Source: VXOZ01 sp965220175
GTDB lineage: Bacteria > Chloroflexota > UBA11872 > VXOZ01
Direction: 5' to 3'
Length of the DNA stretch: 64,000 nt
Assembly (NCBI GenBank): GCA_965220175.1
Contig: OZ244814.1
Coordinates: 62,001-126,000 of the forward strand
Part shown: positions 43,271 to 52,453 of the stretch, piece by piece
Position numbering within the stretch: the first letter of the stretch is position 1
Layout of the letters: each line of letters starts with the position of its first letter
Notes under the pieces: generated by a model
Seen by the model: only the letters and a program-made list of their open reading frames with translations
Told to the model about the DNA's origin: nothing
Database searches by the model: none
Position numbers and translations under genes: made by a program

Positions 43271-43615
43271 TTCTATCGCAAACCAAGAATCATTGCCGCG
43301 CAGCCTACGCGGCAAGAGAGAATACCGGTGCCGTCATTCCGGCGAAAGCCGGAATCCAGATGCTCCGAGCGCATGGGACATTTTCGCGCGTCACTTCCGT
43401 CTGACTAGGATCCGCTGATTTCGTGTGACACGTATCCGTCATTCCCGCGCACGCGGGAATCCATCTTCTCCGCCTAGGATAGACTCCCGCTTTCGCGGGA
43501 GTGATGGGTCGCTTTTCCGCTTGCGCGGAAATCCACCTTCTTCGACACCCGCGTCCACCCACACCCTGCCTGGACTCCGGCTTTCGCCGGAGTGACGGAC
43601 ATTCAAGCGCCGCTC
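43271..43615. repeat. Cluster of five REP-like palindromes
   Basis: 345 bp, no gene. Palindromes ATTCCGGCGAAAGCCGGAAT (43336-43355), ATTCCCGCGCACGCGGGAAT (43441-43460), ACTCCCGCTTTCGCGGGAGT (near 43482-43502), TTTCCGCTTGCGCGGAAA (near 43513-43531) and ACTCCGGCTTTCGCCGGAGT (near 43573-43593). Arm sequences differ but compensating changes keep each palindrome intact. Their translation gives the WIPAFAGM-like artefact peptides common in annotations. Confidence 0.85.
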
Positions 43616-44596
43616 CTAAAACGGAACCTCTACCCCCAGCCTTTGTCCCAGCTCCTGCAAAGCCTCGGCATGCGCCGGCCCTACCGGCACGCCCTCTTCC
43701 CGCCACAGCCGTTCGCGCTTCGCCTCCATGCCGCCGGCAACCTCCGTATCGGACTGGTTCGCAATGGGCGTAAGTTGACGCACTTGGCGGATATAGTCGT
43801 CCACCTCGCGCTTGAAGTCGTCCAGCGGCATGTAGCGGCTGACGTCGTGGGCGGTCATGAACGAGCCCTGGTTCGCGCCGGGCCACTCCCGCTGCGCACG
43901 CTCCGGCGCGGCCGGCACGCCGCAGAGAAAGCCCCCGAGTATCTGGCAGAACGAGCCGAGACCGATACTGCGGTACGTGGCGCTGGGGGCCAGCATCTCG
44001 ATTGCCTGCACGTGCGGTTCGCCATCATAGAGATCGTGGACCGCGCCAAAGTCAGCGATTATGGGCGGCTCTTCACCGGCAGGCGCGGCAAAGCTCATGG
44101 GCGAGCCGCCGGCGGCATGGCGATGGGGCGCGCCGGGTTCCATGTGGAGTTGATGGCCTGACGTCACATAGGCTACAAGGTCGGCACCCACGATGATGCG
44201 CGACCATAGGCCCGCCGCGCCAAAGTGGCCATGATTGCGCGTGGTCACATTGGCGACGCCGTGCTCCTTGGCCTTTTGCACCGCCAGATTGGCCGCCGCA
44301 AACGAGGGAAAGTAGCCCAAACCGCCGTCACCGTCCACCGTCGCCGTAACCGCCGTCTCGCTCACCACCTGCACATTCGGCGTGACGTTGAGGTCCTTTC
44401 GTTGAAAGTGCCTGACATAGGCGACCGTCTGGCGCGTGCCGTGGCTGAAGACGCCGCGTAAGTCGTTGGCAGTCAGCCAGCCGGCCATCTGTCCGGCGTG
44501 CTCATCGGACATGCCAACCGCGAGGAAACAGCCCTTCACGAATGCCTCCAGCACCGGATAGTGCACACGCATGAAGGTCTCCGGCGGTGTGTTCAT
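43616..44596 (-). CDS. Ldh-family (type 2 malate/L-lactate) dehydrogenase
   Basis: 326 residues. Contains the family hallmarks FSHGTRQT near residue 51 and TTRNHGHFGAAGLWSRI near 118, with the unusual NAD-binding fold of the sulfolactate/malate/ureidoglycolate dehydrogenases. The substrate should be a 2-hydroxy acid; which one is open. CAGGAG precedes the ATG at 44596. It lies 61 bases downstream of dapL on the same strand and may be co-transcribed with it. Confidence 0.88.
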   Translation of the reverse strand: MNTPPETFMRVHYPVLEAFVKGCFLAVGMSDEHAGQMAGWLTANDLRGVFSHGTRQTVAYVRHFQRKDLNVTPNVQVVSETAVTATVDGDGGLGYFPSFAAANLAVQKAKEHGVANVTTRNHGHFGAAGLWSRIIVGADLVAYVTSGHQLHMEPGAPHRHAAGGSPMSFAAPAGEEPPIIADFGAVHDLYDGEPHVQAIEMLAPSATYRSIGLGSFCQILGGFLCGVPAAPERAQREWPGANQGSFMTAHDVSRYMPLDDFKREVDDYIRQVRQLTPIANQSDTEVAGGMEAKRERLWREEGVPVGPAHAEALQELGQRLGVEVPF

Positions 44597-44657
44597 GATT
44601 CGCTCCTGGAGAATCGTGCTTTCACAACAACGCGACTGAACCTCGTGGGTCCGTGAT

Positions 44658-45821
44658 TTAGACTTTCACCGCTGCCAACCGCTCCATCGCCTCTTTCAAG
44701 CGGTCCGTTGGGCAGGCCAGAGAGATGCGGAAGTAGCCTTCTCCCGCCTCACCGAAGCCCACACCGGGCGTGATTACCAGACCGGCCTCGTCGAGCAGCC
44801 GCACGGAAAAGTCGATGGCAGACATGCCCTTGGGCGTGGGCGACCACACGTAGAGACTGGCCTTCGGCTTCTGCGCATTCAGTCCCATGCCCTCCAGGGC
44901 GTCAAGAATGAGGTCGCGGCGTTCCTGATAGATGGCGTTGCGGTCGTCGATCCACGACTGCGGAGTCTCGTTCAGCGCTACCACGCCGGCCTCTTGCACA
45001 GCGCGGAAGATGCCGGAATCGATGTTCGTCTTCACACGGCCCAGGGCCTCGATGATGTCCGTATTGCCCACCGCCATGCCGATGCGCCAGCCGGTCATGT
45101 TATAGGTCTTGGAGAGCGAGTGGAATTCGATGCCCACATCCATGGCGCCGTCCACTTCCAGGAAGCTCAGCGGCTTGTAGCCGTCAAAGCAGACTTCGGT
45201 GTAAGCCGCGTCATGGGCGATGATGAGGTCGTGCTCCTTACCGAACGCCACGCACTCCTCGAAGAACGAACGCGGCGCTACCGCCGCCGTGGGGTTATTC
45301 GGATAGCAGATCCAGAGCAGCTTGGCGCGCTTGATCACGTCGCTGGGTATGGCGCCGAGATCGGGCAGATAGTCGTTCTCCTCGCGGAGCGGCACGTAGT
45401 AGGTCTCGCCATCAGAGAAGAGCGTGCCGGTGTGGTAAACCGGATAGCCGGGGTCAGTCGCCAGCACCACGTCGCCGGGATCCACCACTGCCACGGAAAA
45501 GTGGGCGATGCCCTCTTTGGAGCCAATCAGCGACACCACCTGGGTTTCGGGGTCAAGCTTCACGCCAAACCGCTGCCCGTACCACGCCGCGACCGCCTCG
45601 CGGAACTCCGGCAGTCCTTCATACTCGGGGTATTGATGGGTGTAGGGCTTGGCCGCACCGGCAGCGAGCGCATCGATGACGTGCTGGGGCGTGGGCAGAT
45701 CAGGGTCGCCGATGCCCAGTGAAATGACGTCCTTGCCTTCCTGCCGCTTGGCAGCGATGCGCCGGTCCACCTCGGCAAACAAATACGGCGGCAACTTGGC
45801 TATCCGATTCGCAAAACGCAT
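44658..45821 (-). CDS. dapL: LL-diaminopimelate aminotransferase
   Basis: 387 residues, fold-type I PLP enzyme. K238 (HSLSKTYNMTGWRIG) binds PLP; GIGDPDLPTP, HQYPEYEGLPEFR and YPNNPTAAV are typical of DapL. It converts tetrahydrodipicolinate directly to LL-diaminopimelate, bypassing succinylated or acetylated intermediates, and feeds DapF and LysA, both encoded in this window. AGAGGATG precedes the ATG. Closely related aminotransferases exist, but co-occurrence with dapF and lysA supports the call. Confidence 0.88.
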   Translation of the reverse strand: MRFANRIAKLPPYLFAEVDRRIAAKRQEGKDVISLGIGDPDLPTPQHVIDALAAGAAKPYTHQYPEYEGLPEFREAVAAWYGQRFGVKLDPETQVVSLIGSKEGIAHFSVAVVDPGDVVLATDPGYPVYHTGTLFSDGETYYVPLREENDYLPDLGAIPSDVIKRAKLLWICYPNNPTAAVAPRSFFEECVAFGKEHDLIIAHDAAYTEVCFDGYKPLSFLEVDGAMDVGIEFHSLSKTYNMTGWRIGMAVGNTDIIEALGRVKTNIDSGIFRAVQEAGVVALNETPQSWIDDRNAIYQERRDLILDALEGMGLNAQKPKASLYVWSPTPKGMSAIDFSVRLLDEAGLVITPGVGFGEAGEGYFRISLACPTDRLKEAMERLAAVKV

Positions 45822-46330
45822 GTATACATCCTCTTCCTTATGCGTGCATTCTCAACATGTATCTAAAGAAGACCTGTGGGCACCTCCGCCTATCCGGCGG
45901 CGCTAGTCACTGCGTACCGAAGAACCCTCACCCTAACCCTCTCCCAATGGGAGAGGGGACATTCGGATCTGCGGTGTCAATTCGTGGCTCGCGCGCCTTC
46001 GGAAATGCAAAGATCTCCTATTCAGAGCTCTCCCTAAGAGAGAATAGGCTTTCCTCAATTGCAAAACAGTCGCAGTATACGGTATCACGAAACGAAGGCG
46101 GAGGGGTAATTCTGGGGCGGCGCAACTGCCGTCGCGCAAGCATGCAGGCTGGGGAGTCCTGCCGAATTAGACAGATCGTGCCGTTCATGCTTCGACAAGG
46201 GCTTCTTAGAGTCCAGGCATTGCAAAGCCCACTCAGCACGAACGGCACGGGGACACTAACGTCTGAAGTACAACCGTTCGCCCTGAGCCTGTCGAAGGGC
46301 AATACAGACGCTTCAGAATACCGGCACCTG
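45822..46330. other. Intergenic region with hairpin repeats
   Basis: 509 bp, no gene. Hairpin CCCTCTCCC-AAT-GGGAGAGGG at 45937-45957, a dispersed element related to 10262-10298. Further a GAGCCTGTCGAAG-class unit near 46285. Some short open frames exist without signals. Confidence 0.6.
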
Positions 46331-48784
46331 CTACGGCGACCAAGCCGGGTCGGCGTCCAGAGCGGGATTATCGGTAAGGCGCCTGATACTACCGTCGGCG
46401 ACATCCATTATGTAAATCTCGTAGTTCAGGTTGCGGATGCTATAGAAGGCCAAGCTTTCGCCGTCTGCCGACCACGCGACGCCAAAGTCGTCCGCCGGAT
46501 GGGTTGTCAGCCGGTTCAATCCGGTGCCGTCGGCATTGATCACATAGATTTCCCAGTTCCCATCACGTTTGCTCGTGAAAGCCAGCTTATGCCCATCGGG
46601 CGACCACGCCGGGGCCGTATCCGCGGCCCGATCGCTCGTCAGCTTTGCGTGAACGCTGCCGTCAGCACTCATCACATAGATGTCGAAATTCCGATCGCGG
46701 TCGCTGGTGTACGCAATCTTGAGTCCATCGGGAGACCAGGTTGGCGAAAGTTCGCGCCCGCGGTCGAACGTGAGCCTGGTTTGTCCGCTGCCGTCGGCAT
46801 TCATCACATAGACGTCCACATTGTCCTCTCGTTCACTGGAGAATGCCAGCTTGCGGCCGTCGGGCGACCAGCGGGGAGCCAAGTCGTCGCCGGGATCATT
46901 AGTGAGTTGCATAACCGCGCTGCCGTCGGCGTTCATCACGTAAATGTCAAAGTTTCCGGTGCGGTTGCTCGCAAAAGCAAGGCGGCGGCCGTCCGGCGAC
47001 CAGGTGGGATCAACGTCGTTAGCAGGATCTTCCGTCAGACGTGCCTGACCCGTACCATCGGCGTTCATCACATAGATCTCCCAGTCCTCGTCACCCAAAC
47101 TGGCAAACGCGATCTGCGCCAGTCGCTCCTCCTCACCCCCGGAGACAACGATGAACTGCTTATTGCCGATATACCCGCTGTTGTCAAAGACGATGGGGAT
47201 GGACATGTCTTCAGCCACCACGTCGGACACGACAACCTTGAATAGCAGGCCAAAGTTACCGAAGGGCAGCGGTGTCGTACCGGTAGCGGACCAGTAGCCC
47301 GCGTCATCCGGCTGGGCAAGCTCCCAACCCTCCAGCAATCCGCCCTCACTTGCCGAAACCAGCGAGACCATTGCAGGCTGGTCGATGGGAAGCGTAAAGC
47401 GTATGTGCTGGATGTTGCGCGGCACGTGAAGGGCGCGCACGAATGTAGTAGCGGTCTGCTCTTCGGCATCCACCGTGGGCGGATCGACCGCGATGCGGCC
47501 CACTGTGTCCGGACTGTAGATTTCGCCGAAGGGCAGCAAGGCACTGGCATATACGCCGGTGGTACCGTTCAAGTTGGTCTCAATCCGCACCGCGTACGCG
47601 CCGCTGCGCCGCAGTGTCGTATAGCTGAGTTTGTACTGACCGGCGAAGTCATTTACGAGCGCATTGAATTGCGTTTCGAGCTGGGCCAACTCAGCGACCG
47701 CGTAGTAAGCGCCGTTTGTGGCCGTTGCCAGGGCGCGGAGCGCTGCTTCCTGGTACACGTCGCCAAGTCCCAAGGCGTAAAGCTGGACGCCACTCTCCTG
47801 TGCCAGCCGTACCACGTCATCCTGCGTTTGCAGGCTGCTGGTATCCCTGCCGTCCGAGAGAAAGACGAGGGCGCGAGTCACGTCACTTGCAGTACCGTCC
47901 CCCACGGCAAACAGGTCGAACCCGCGTGCGACGGCATCCCAGAGACGGCTGGATCCGGAGTCAAAGCCGGACTCCGCAAACCGCAAGACTTCCGCTCGGA
48001 TGAATTCCCGGTCCGTCGTGGGAAAGGCCAGGATTACCGGATCAGCATTGCGGTCGTGGAAAGCCACCACGCCGACGCGATGGGCCACTGCCAAACGGTC
48101 CAGGGCGCGATCAAGCGCATGGCGCATGAGCGTGCTGCCCGCAGTCCCGTCGGGTAGCTGCCACGTGGTCATGCTGCGCGTGAAATCGAGTACAAACACT
48201 ACCTCCAGCGCAAACCGCTCGGCAGAATGCACAAAGAAATTCGTCTCGGTGTAGTCCAGCTCTTCCCACTCTTCCTCGTCCTCACCGCGCTCGAAAATGC
48301 GCGTAGCGCCCTGGACTTCATGTCCCGGCAGAATGATAGGACTGCCGTCCTGGTCGCGGAGCGAGAAGATTGCCTGCACCTGGCTGGGTTCGCTAAGCAG
48401 GACGCGGACGCCGGCGAACGCAAGCGCCGCATCCTCGGACGGGACAGGAGTGGCCGCGGGTGTGGGTGTAGCGACCGCAGCAGTCTCCGGAGCCGGTGTG
48501 GTTGCCGGCGTCGGCGGGGGAGAGGGCGCCTCCGTGGGCACCGGGCTTGGCGATGGGGCGGCAGTCGGCGAGACTTCCGGTGTAGCGGGCAGCGCGGTGG
48601 GCTCGCTCGTCGGCGTGGGCACAATGGCCGTGGCCGTCGGGGCGACGGTTTGCGTCGGCTGCAATGTCGGGACAGGCGCCGTTGCTCTAACGGTTATGGG
48701 TGCAGCCGGCTCATCTTCCCCGCACGCCGCCAAGGCCAGGCACAAACAGCCCACCAATACGGCGACGGCGCAACGTTTCGTCAT
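46331..48784 (-). CDS. Lipoprotein with von Willebrand A domain and six PD40 repeats
   Basis: 817 residues from the ATG at 48784. Lipoprotein signal MTKRCAVAVLVGCLCLALAACG (Cys21), then a 75-residue Pro/Thr-rich linker. A vWA domain at about 195-370 has a MIDAS motif DFTRS with LSDGRD, as in secreted adhesion or metal-dependent binding proteins. After a beta region (about 385-555) come six ~42-residue WD40-like PD40 repeats of TolB type (for example DIYVMNADGS then WSPDGRKLAF) that should close a six-bladed propeller. Surface-anchored binding protein of unknown ligand. It is divergent from the NHL propeller gene, with 118 bp between their starts. Confidence 0.85.
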   Translation of the reverse strand: MTKRCAVAVLVGCLCLALAACGEDEPAAPITVRATAPVPTLQPTQTVAPTATAIVPTPTSEPTALPATPEVSPTAAPSPSPVPTEAPSPPPTPATTPAPETAAVATPTPAATPVPSEDAALAFAGVRVLLSEPSQVQAIFSLRDQDGSPIILPGHEVQGATRIFERGEDEEEWEELDYTETNFFVHSAERFALEVVFVLDFTRSMTTWQLPDGTAGSTLMRHALDRALDRLAVAHRVGVVAFHDRNADPVILAFPTTDREFIRAEVLRFAESGFDSGSSRLWDAVARGFDLFAVGDGTASDVTRALVFLSDGRDTSSLQTQDDVVRLAQESGVQLYALGLGDVYQEAALRALATATNGAYYAVAELAQLETQFNALVNDFAGQYKLSYTTLRRSGAYAVRIETNLNGTTGVYASALLPFGEIYSPDTVGRIAVDPPTVDAEEQTATTFVRALHVPRNIQHIRFTLPIDQPAMVSLVSASEGGLLEGWELAQPDDAGYWSATGTTPLPFGNFGLLFKVVVSDVVAEDMSIPIVFDNSGYIGNKQFIVVSGGEEERLAQIAFASLGDEDWEIYVMNADGTGQARLTEDPANDVDPTWSPDGRRLAFASNRTGNFDIYVMNADGSAVMQLTNDPGDDLAPRWSPDGRKLAFSSEREDNVDVYVMNADGSGQTRLTFDRGRELSPTWSPDGLKIAYTSDRDRNFDIYVMSADGSVHAKLTSDRAADTAPAWSPDGHKLAFTSKRDGNWEIYVINADGTGLNRLTTHPADDFGVAWSADGESLAFYSIRNLNYEIYIMDVADGSIRRLTDNPALDADPAWSP

Positions 48785-48839
48785 CAGAAGGTACCACCCT
48801 GCGAGGGCCAAGATCCCGCGCCGCCTCAATCCCATGGCG

Positions 48840-48845
48840 TATAAT
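48840..48845 (+). promoter_or_regulatory. TATAAT box for the NHL gene
   Basis: Perfect -10 hexamer in the 118-bp divergent region, about 57 bases before the ATG at 48903. No good -35 at 16-18 bases. It lies downstream of the alternative ATG at 48834, which argues against that start. Confidence 0.5.
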
Positions 48846-48902
48846 GAGACAGCGAAAGCAACTAGCCGTGAGAGTCCTCATCACAGTATTTGCCGAAAGT
48901 TC

Positions 48903-50108
48903 ATGTTTCGTCAAACCCGCCTCACCGCGCTGAATTCCCCACCGTCACTGCGCGCGCTTGCTACCCTATCCTGCCTAGCGCTTGCGATTCTCAGCGTTGG
49001 TCTACCCACACTGCACGCGGCCGCTGCCCAGCAGATGCAAAGCGCATCGGAAGTCACCCGGCACAGCATCATCACGACAATTGGGGGAAACGGCATCGCG
49101 AGCGGCAGCGGCGACGGCGGCCCCGCTACGCAGGCCACGCTCAATACGCCGGCGAGCATCGCCATAGACATGTCCGGCAACGTGTACGTGGCTGATGCAT
49201 TCAACCACCGCGTGCGCAGGATCGCTCCAGACGGCGTCATTACGGCCTTCGCGGGCACGGGGCAAGCCGGCGCGGACGGCGACGGTGCCCAGGCACGCGA
49301 CGCGCAACTGCGCTCACCGTTAGGTGTAGCGGTTGACGAAGCGGGTAATCTCTACATTGCCGATACGTACAATCACCGCGTGCGCAAGGTCTCGACCGAC
49401 GGCACCATCAGTACCATTGCGGGCACCGGCAACTCCGGCTTTGGCGGAGACGGCGGGCCCGGCACGGCAGCACTGCTCTCCTATCCCACCGGCATTGCCG
49501 TGGCCGGCGACGGTACGCTTTACATCGCCGATACCCGCAATCACCGCGTGCGCAAGCTGGCCGCAGACGGCACGATTTCCACGGTGGCAGGCACGGGTGC
49601 GGCCGGCTTCAATGGCGACGGCGGGCCGGCGGTGCTTGCCCGCCTGAATAGCCCCCGCGACGTAGCCGTCTCCCTCGCGGGCGCGCTCTACATCGTCGAT
49701 CGGGAGAACCGGCGGATCCGCATGGTGGATGTGGACGGCGCCATTACGACAGTGGCAGGCACCGGCAGCTCCGGCTTCCGCGGCGATCGCGGCACTGCCA
49801 CGCAGGCAAATCTGCGTGCGCCCTACGGCGTCGCCGTAGACTCCCAGGGTAATATCTACATCGCCGACACCTTCAACCACCGTGTGCGCCACGTAGCGCT
49901 CGACGGCACAATTTCCACGGTCGCCGGCAGCGACGAATTCGGCTATAGCGGTGACGGGTGGGGGGCCGGCTTCGCCGCGCTCCACTACCCGCTCAGCGTG
50001 GCCGTGGACATCGCCGGCAATCTCTACATCGCCGATACATACAACCACCGCATCCGTAAGGTCTGGTCCAGCGCCGACACCGAACCCACGCCCAATCTCT
50101 TTCTGTGA
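48903..50108 (+). CDS. Secreted NHL-repeat six-bladed propeller protein
   Basis: 401 residues from ATG 48903. Signal peptide about residues 1-43 (ALATLSCLALAILSVGL, cleavage near AAA-QQ). Six NHL repeats of ~56 residues, each with a GVAVD..GNLYIADTYNHRVRK core preceded by a TVAGTG..G..GDGG loop, account for almost the whole mature protein. Such propellers bind proteins, glycans or nucleic acids; ligand unknown. The same frame stays open upstream to 48297, opposite the vWA gene, but that part has no coding character. Divergent pairing with another six-bladed propeller lipoprotein suggests a shared extracellular role. Confidence 0.85.
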   Translation: MFRQTRLTALNSPPSLRALATLSCLALAILSVGLPTLHAAAAQQMQSASEVTRHSIITTIGGNGIASGSGDGGPATQATLNTPASIAIDMSGNVYVADAFNHRVRRIAPDGVITAFAGTGQAGADGDGAQARDAQLRSPLGVAVDEAGNLYIADTYNHRVRKVSTDGTISTIAGTGNSGFGGDGGPGTAALLSYPTGIAVAGDGTLYIADTRNHRVRKLAADGTISTVAGTGAAGFNGDGGPAVLARLNSPRDVAVSLAGALYIVDRENRRIRMVDVDGAITTVAGTGSSGFRGDRGTATQANLRAPYGVAVDSQGNIYIADTFNHRVRHVALDGTISTVAGSDEFGYSGDGWGAGFAALHYPLSVAVDIAGNLYIADTYNHRIRKVWSSADTEPTPNLFL

Positions 50109-50269
50109 ACCGCGGCTGCCGGAAGCGCTTTTCGATTCAAGTAGTGGCTGGATTCAGCGGTTATTCCACTAATAGGTCTAATCTCAATTACTGTTACCAT
50201 AGCATTAACTATTGACGCAGATACCTGTTACAATGAGAGGGCCAATCGGGGAAGCACCGGGGGACTGCC

Positions 50270-50650
50270 ATGGCTGTCGATGAAAAAAGCAAATCCGCAG
50301 AATACTACATTAGAACCAGCCGCCGCTTCCTCGCGCAAGCGCAAGAGGAGTTTGACAGGGGCGACCTACTGCAGGCCTCAGAAAAAGCCTGGGGCGCGGC
50401 TGCGCAAGCCGTGAAAGCCACAGCCGAGACAAGAGGTTGGGAGCACGGCACTCACGCGCGTCTCTTCGAGAACGTCAAGAGAATCTCACATGAAACCAGC
50501 GACCCGGAATTGTTCGATCTCTTTCATGTAGCGAATTCCCTACACCAGAACTTTTATGAGGGTTGGCAGGCTGACGATTTCGTGCAGCGCGGCATACAGC
50601 GAGTGAAGGTGTTAGTCGAGAGACTGAACGCACTCAACGCCCTAGGATAG
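50270..50650 (+). CDS. HEPN/PaREP1-like protein
   Basis: 126 residues, all helical. YYIRTSRRFLAQAQEEFDRG, ASEKAWGAAAQAVKATAETR and NSLHQNFYEGW match the PaREP1/HEPN-like family. RGWEHGTH fits the R-x6-H motif of HEPN ribonucleases. Usual partners are MNT nucleotidyltransferases, but none is encoded next to it, so it is either a solitary HEPN protein or has lost its partner. GGGGGA lies upstream of the ATG. Confidence 0.72.
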   Translation: MAVDEKSKSAEYYIRTSRRFLAQAQEEFDRGDLLQASEKAWGAAAQAVKATAETRGWEHGTHARLFENVKRISHETSDPELFDLFHVANSLHQNFYEGWQADDFVQRGIQRVKVLVERLNALNALG

Positions 50651-50896
50651 CCGGTGCACGATCTGCCTAGCCCTTCAGCACGGAACTGGCGGGGAACTTC
50701 CTCAATGAGATGACCCCTTTCTTGGCAAACAGATTCAAGTGTCGATGCCTCGTCGGCGGTGAGTTTGACCATAGTCTAAGGAATTGACGCCGCCCTACTC
50801 CCCATAGCAAAGCACACGGGAGCACTTCAGTTGCTTGTTCCCTAAGCCGGCTCAAGTTTCCGCCAGATTACTCGCACTTATCCTAAGAATTAGGGT

Positions 50897-51523
50897 CTAG
50901 CGTACCCGCTTAAAGGCATATGCAAAGGCACGCCGCGTGAATGCCACGCCTCGCCTGGTTCGTTGCAGGTACTCGCGTGTGACCTCAATGTTCCGCTTGG
51001 GCACAAAGTAGGATGAGAGGTCTGTTTCTATCAAGCGGAACCGCTCGCCACGGCCGCTGATGGCCCCACCGAACGCGTAGTCCGGATCAAGCCGTGCCAT
51101 GTTCGCGTCTCCGTGCAGGTTATTTACCAACAGCACGCCGCCGGCTTTCAGGTATCGCTTACAGTGCTGCGAAACAAACCCAGCATTCAGCGAAATCAGC
51201 AGATCGAAGCTCTCTTCAGCTTCCGCCAACCGCTCTTCGTAGTCAGCCTCATAAAAGCGGAAGCAAGGCTCTTCCGCATAGACCTTCCGTCGCGTGACTA
51301 GCTCGCGGAGGCTCGGGTCGGCAAAGAACTGTGCCGCCTCTCTGTCCATGTCGACGAAACACGTACGCGGGAATACGAACGCCGGCGTCACGTGGTCAAA
51401 GCTGCCCGGATAGAGCGCGCTCCTGCCGCCAAACCGCTCAGCCATCAGCGTGAACAACCCCAGACGTTCAGCACTCGGCTCAGCGTAATACTCGGTGTAG
51501 AGTGACGCCGCGTCTTGCGTCAT
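50897..51523 (-). CDS. Hypothetical methyltransferase-fold protein
   Basis: 208 residues. SALYPGSFDHVTPAFVFPRT, CFVDMDREAAQFFADP and FDLLISLNAGFVS follow the strand order of a class I methyltransferase fold, with VDMD in place of the usual acidic loop, but the glycine-rich motif I is missing, so SAM binding is doubtful. I recognise it as a widespread conserved hypothetical. GAGAGG lies upstream of the ATG. Confidence 0.7.
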   Translation of the reverse strand: MTQDAASLYTEYYAEPSAERLGLFTLMAERFGGRSALYPGSFDHVTPAFVFPRTCFVDMDREAAQFFADPSLRELVTRRKVYAEEPCFRFYEADYEERLAEAEESFDLLISLNAGFVSQHCKRYLKAGGVLLVNNLHGDANMARLDPDYAFGGAISGRGERFRLIETDLSSYFVPKRNIEVTREYLQRTRRGVAFTRRAFAYAFKRVR

Positions 51524-51621
51524 TGCGCCTGTGCCTCTCCGTTTGATCCTAAGCCGAGCAGGGAAGCGTCACTTACTATCGTGCTGTATCGGCGTCTCTC
51601 GCTATCGCCTTCAGACCGGTC

Positions 51622-51987
51622 CTATTCTTGCGGCGTGCTGGTCAGAGGGATGGGTATGCGCAAGACGGTAACTGTCTGCATCTCCGTATCGATAAAGTAG
51701 ACGGTCTCAATTCCCGCCTGCGTGCAGACGATCTTGATTTGGCTGATGGTATCGTTGAACGACAAGTGCTCCTGGTAGCCCAGGCAGGTTTGTTCCGGTT
51801 CCTCCAGTTCGTAAAAGAGAACACCCGCGGGCCAGACGTGGGCTTCTGGCGTCGGCTGCAAGTCAGCAGATGTAACCACAGTCGGCGCAGGCGATTGCGT
51901 TGCTGCTGACTGCGGCGTATCTCCGCACCCGCTCGCTAGCAGGAACAGACAGAGCAGCAGGAAGGCTGGGCGGCAGAGCGTGACCAT
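51622..51987 (-). CDS. Small lipoprotein, third of a paralogous trio
   Basis: 121 residues; lipoprotein signal ends LLASGCG (Cys21). After a Pro/Thr linker comes the domain shared by the trio: VLFYELEEPEQTCLGYQEH, then SQIKIVCTQAGIETVYFID and a TVLRIPIP end. Two cysteines (TCLGY and IVCTQ) are conserved in all three and probably form a disulphide. The start lies four bases after the stop of the preceding gene, so the two are co-translated. Family not recognised. Confidence 0.78.
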   Translation of the reverse strand: MVTLCRPAFLLLCLFLLASGCGDTPQSAATQSPAPTVVTSADLQPTPEAHVWPAGVLFYELEEPEQTCLGYQEHLSFNDTISQIKIVCTQAGIETVYFIDTEMQTVTVLRIPIPLTSTPQE

Positions 51988-51991
51988 GGCA

Positions 51992-52402
51992 TTAGGGCAT
52001 CCCCGGCACCGGGGGCAGCTTGCGGGTTCCGGTGATGGTCTGGTTGCTTACGTCTATGATGTAGACCGTCCCCTTTTCCTCGTTCGTGCAGATCAGGCGT
52101 ACTTGCCGCACAACCTCCGTGCCCCGATCGCCGACTTGCTCAGGGGAGACCTCCACCGGCGCCAACACTTCCGCAAAGCCCGGGCACACCTGCTCGCCTT
52201 GGGTGAGGTCGTGAAAGACGATGCCTTGCTTCTGTATGCCAAGTGCCGGCGCGGGTGAGGGCGTAGGCTGCGGCGCCACCGTGGTGACGGGCGGAAGTGT
52301 GGCTAGCGCTGTCGGTTCGCCCCTATCCGCAAAGAATTCGCCACAGCCGCTAAGTGTTGCTGCGGCCAAGAGCAAGAGTATGAGACCGCACAGCAACTTC
52401 AC
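51992..52402 (-). CDS. Small lipoprotein, second of a paralogous trio
   Basis: 136 residues from GTG 52402. Lipoprotein signal ends TLSGCG (Cys20). The shared domain reads IVFHDLTQGEQVCPGFAEV, then VRQVRLICTNEEKGTVYIID and ITGTRKLPPVPGMP. It carries an insertion of about ten residues between the halves relative to its neighbours. Same operon as the other two. Confidence 0.75.
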   Translation of the reverse strand: MKLLCGLILLLLAAATLSGCGEFFADRGEPTALATLPPVTTVAPQPTPSPAPALGIQKQGIVFHDLTQGEQVCPGFAEVLAPVEVSPEQVGDRGTEVVRQVRLICTNEEKGTVYIIDVSNQTITGTRKLPPVPGMP

Positions 52403-52453
52403 GACACGCCCCGTGTTCTATGCGCATGGCCGTGCCCGCACCATGCTATCCAA

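Noticed and set aside
43336..43593. Repeat array considered as CRISPR
   Set aside because: Units are palindromes with differing sequence and irregular spacing; no cas genes.
43305..43886. 193-codon minus-strand frame with repeated WIPAFAGM-like peptides
   Set aside because: Translation of the palindromic repeat cluster, not a gene.
48297..48902. N-terminal extension of the NHL protein
   Set aside because: Antisense to the vWA lipoprotein's linker (Gly/Val/Ala-rich shadow of Pro/Thr codons); a signal peptide begins at 48903.
50554..50772. Minus-strand 72-codon frame as an MNT-type partner for the HEPN gene
   Set aside because: Overlaps the HEPN 3' end, lacks the GSxxxG nucleotidyltransferase motif and has no ribosome site.
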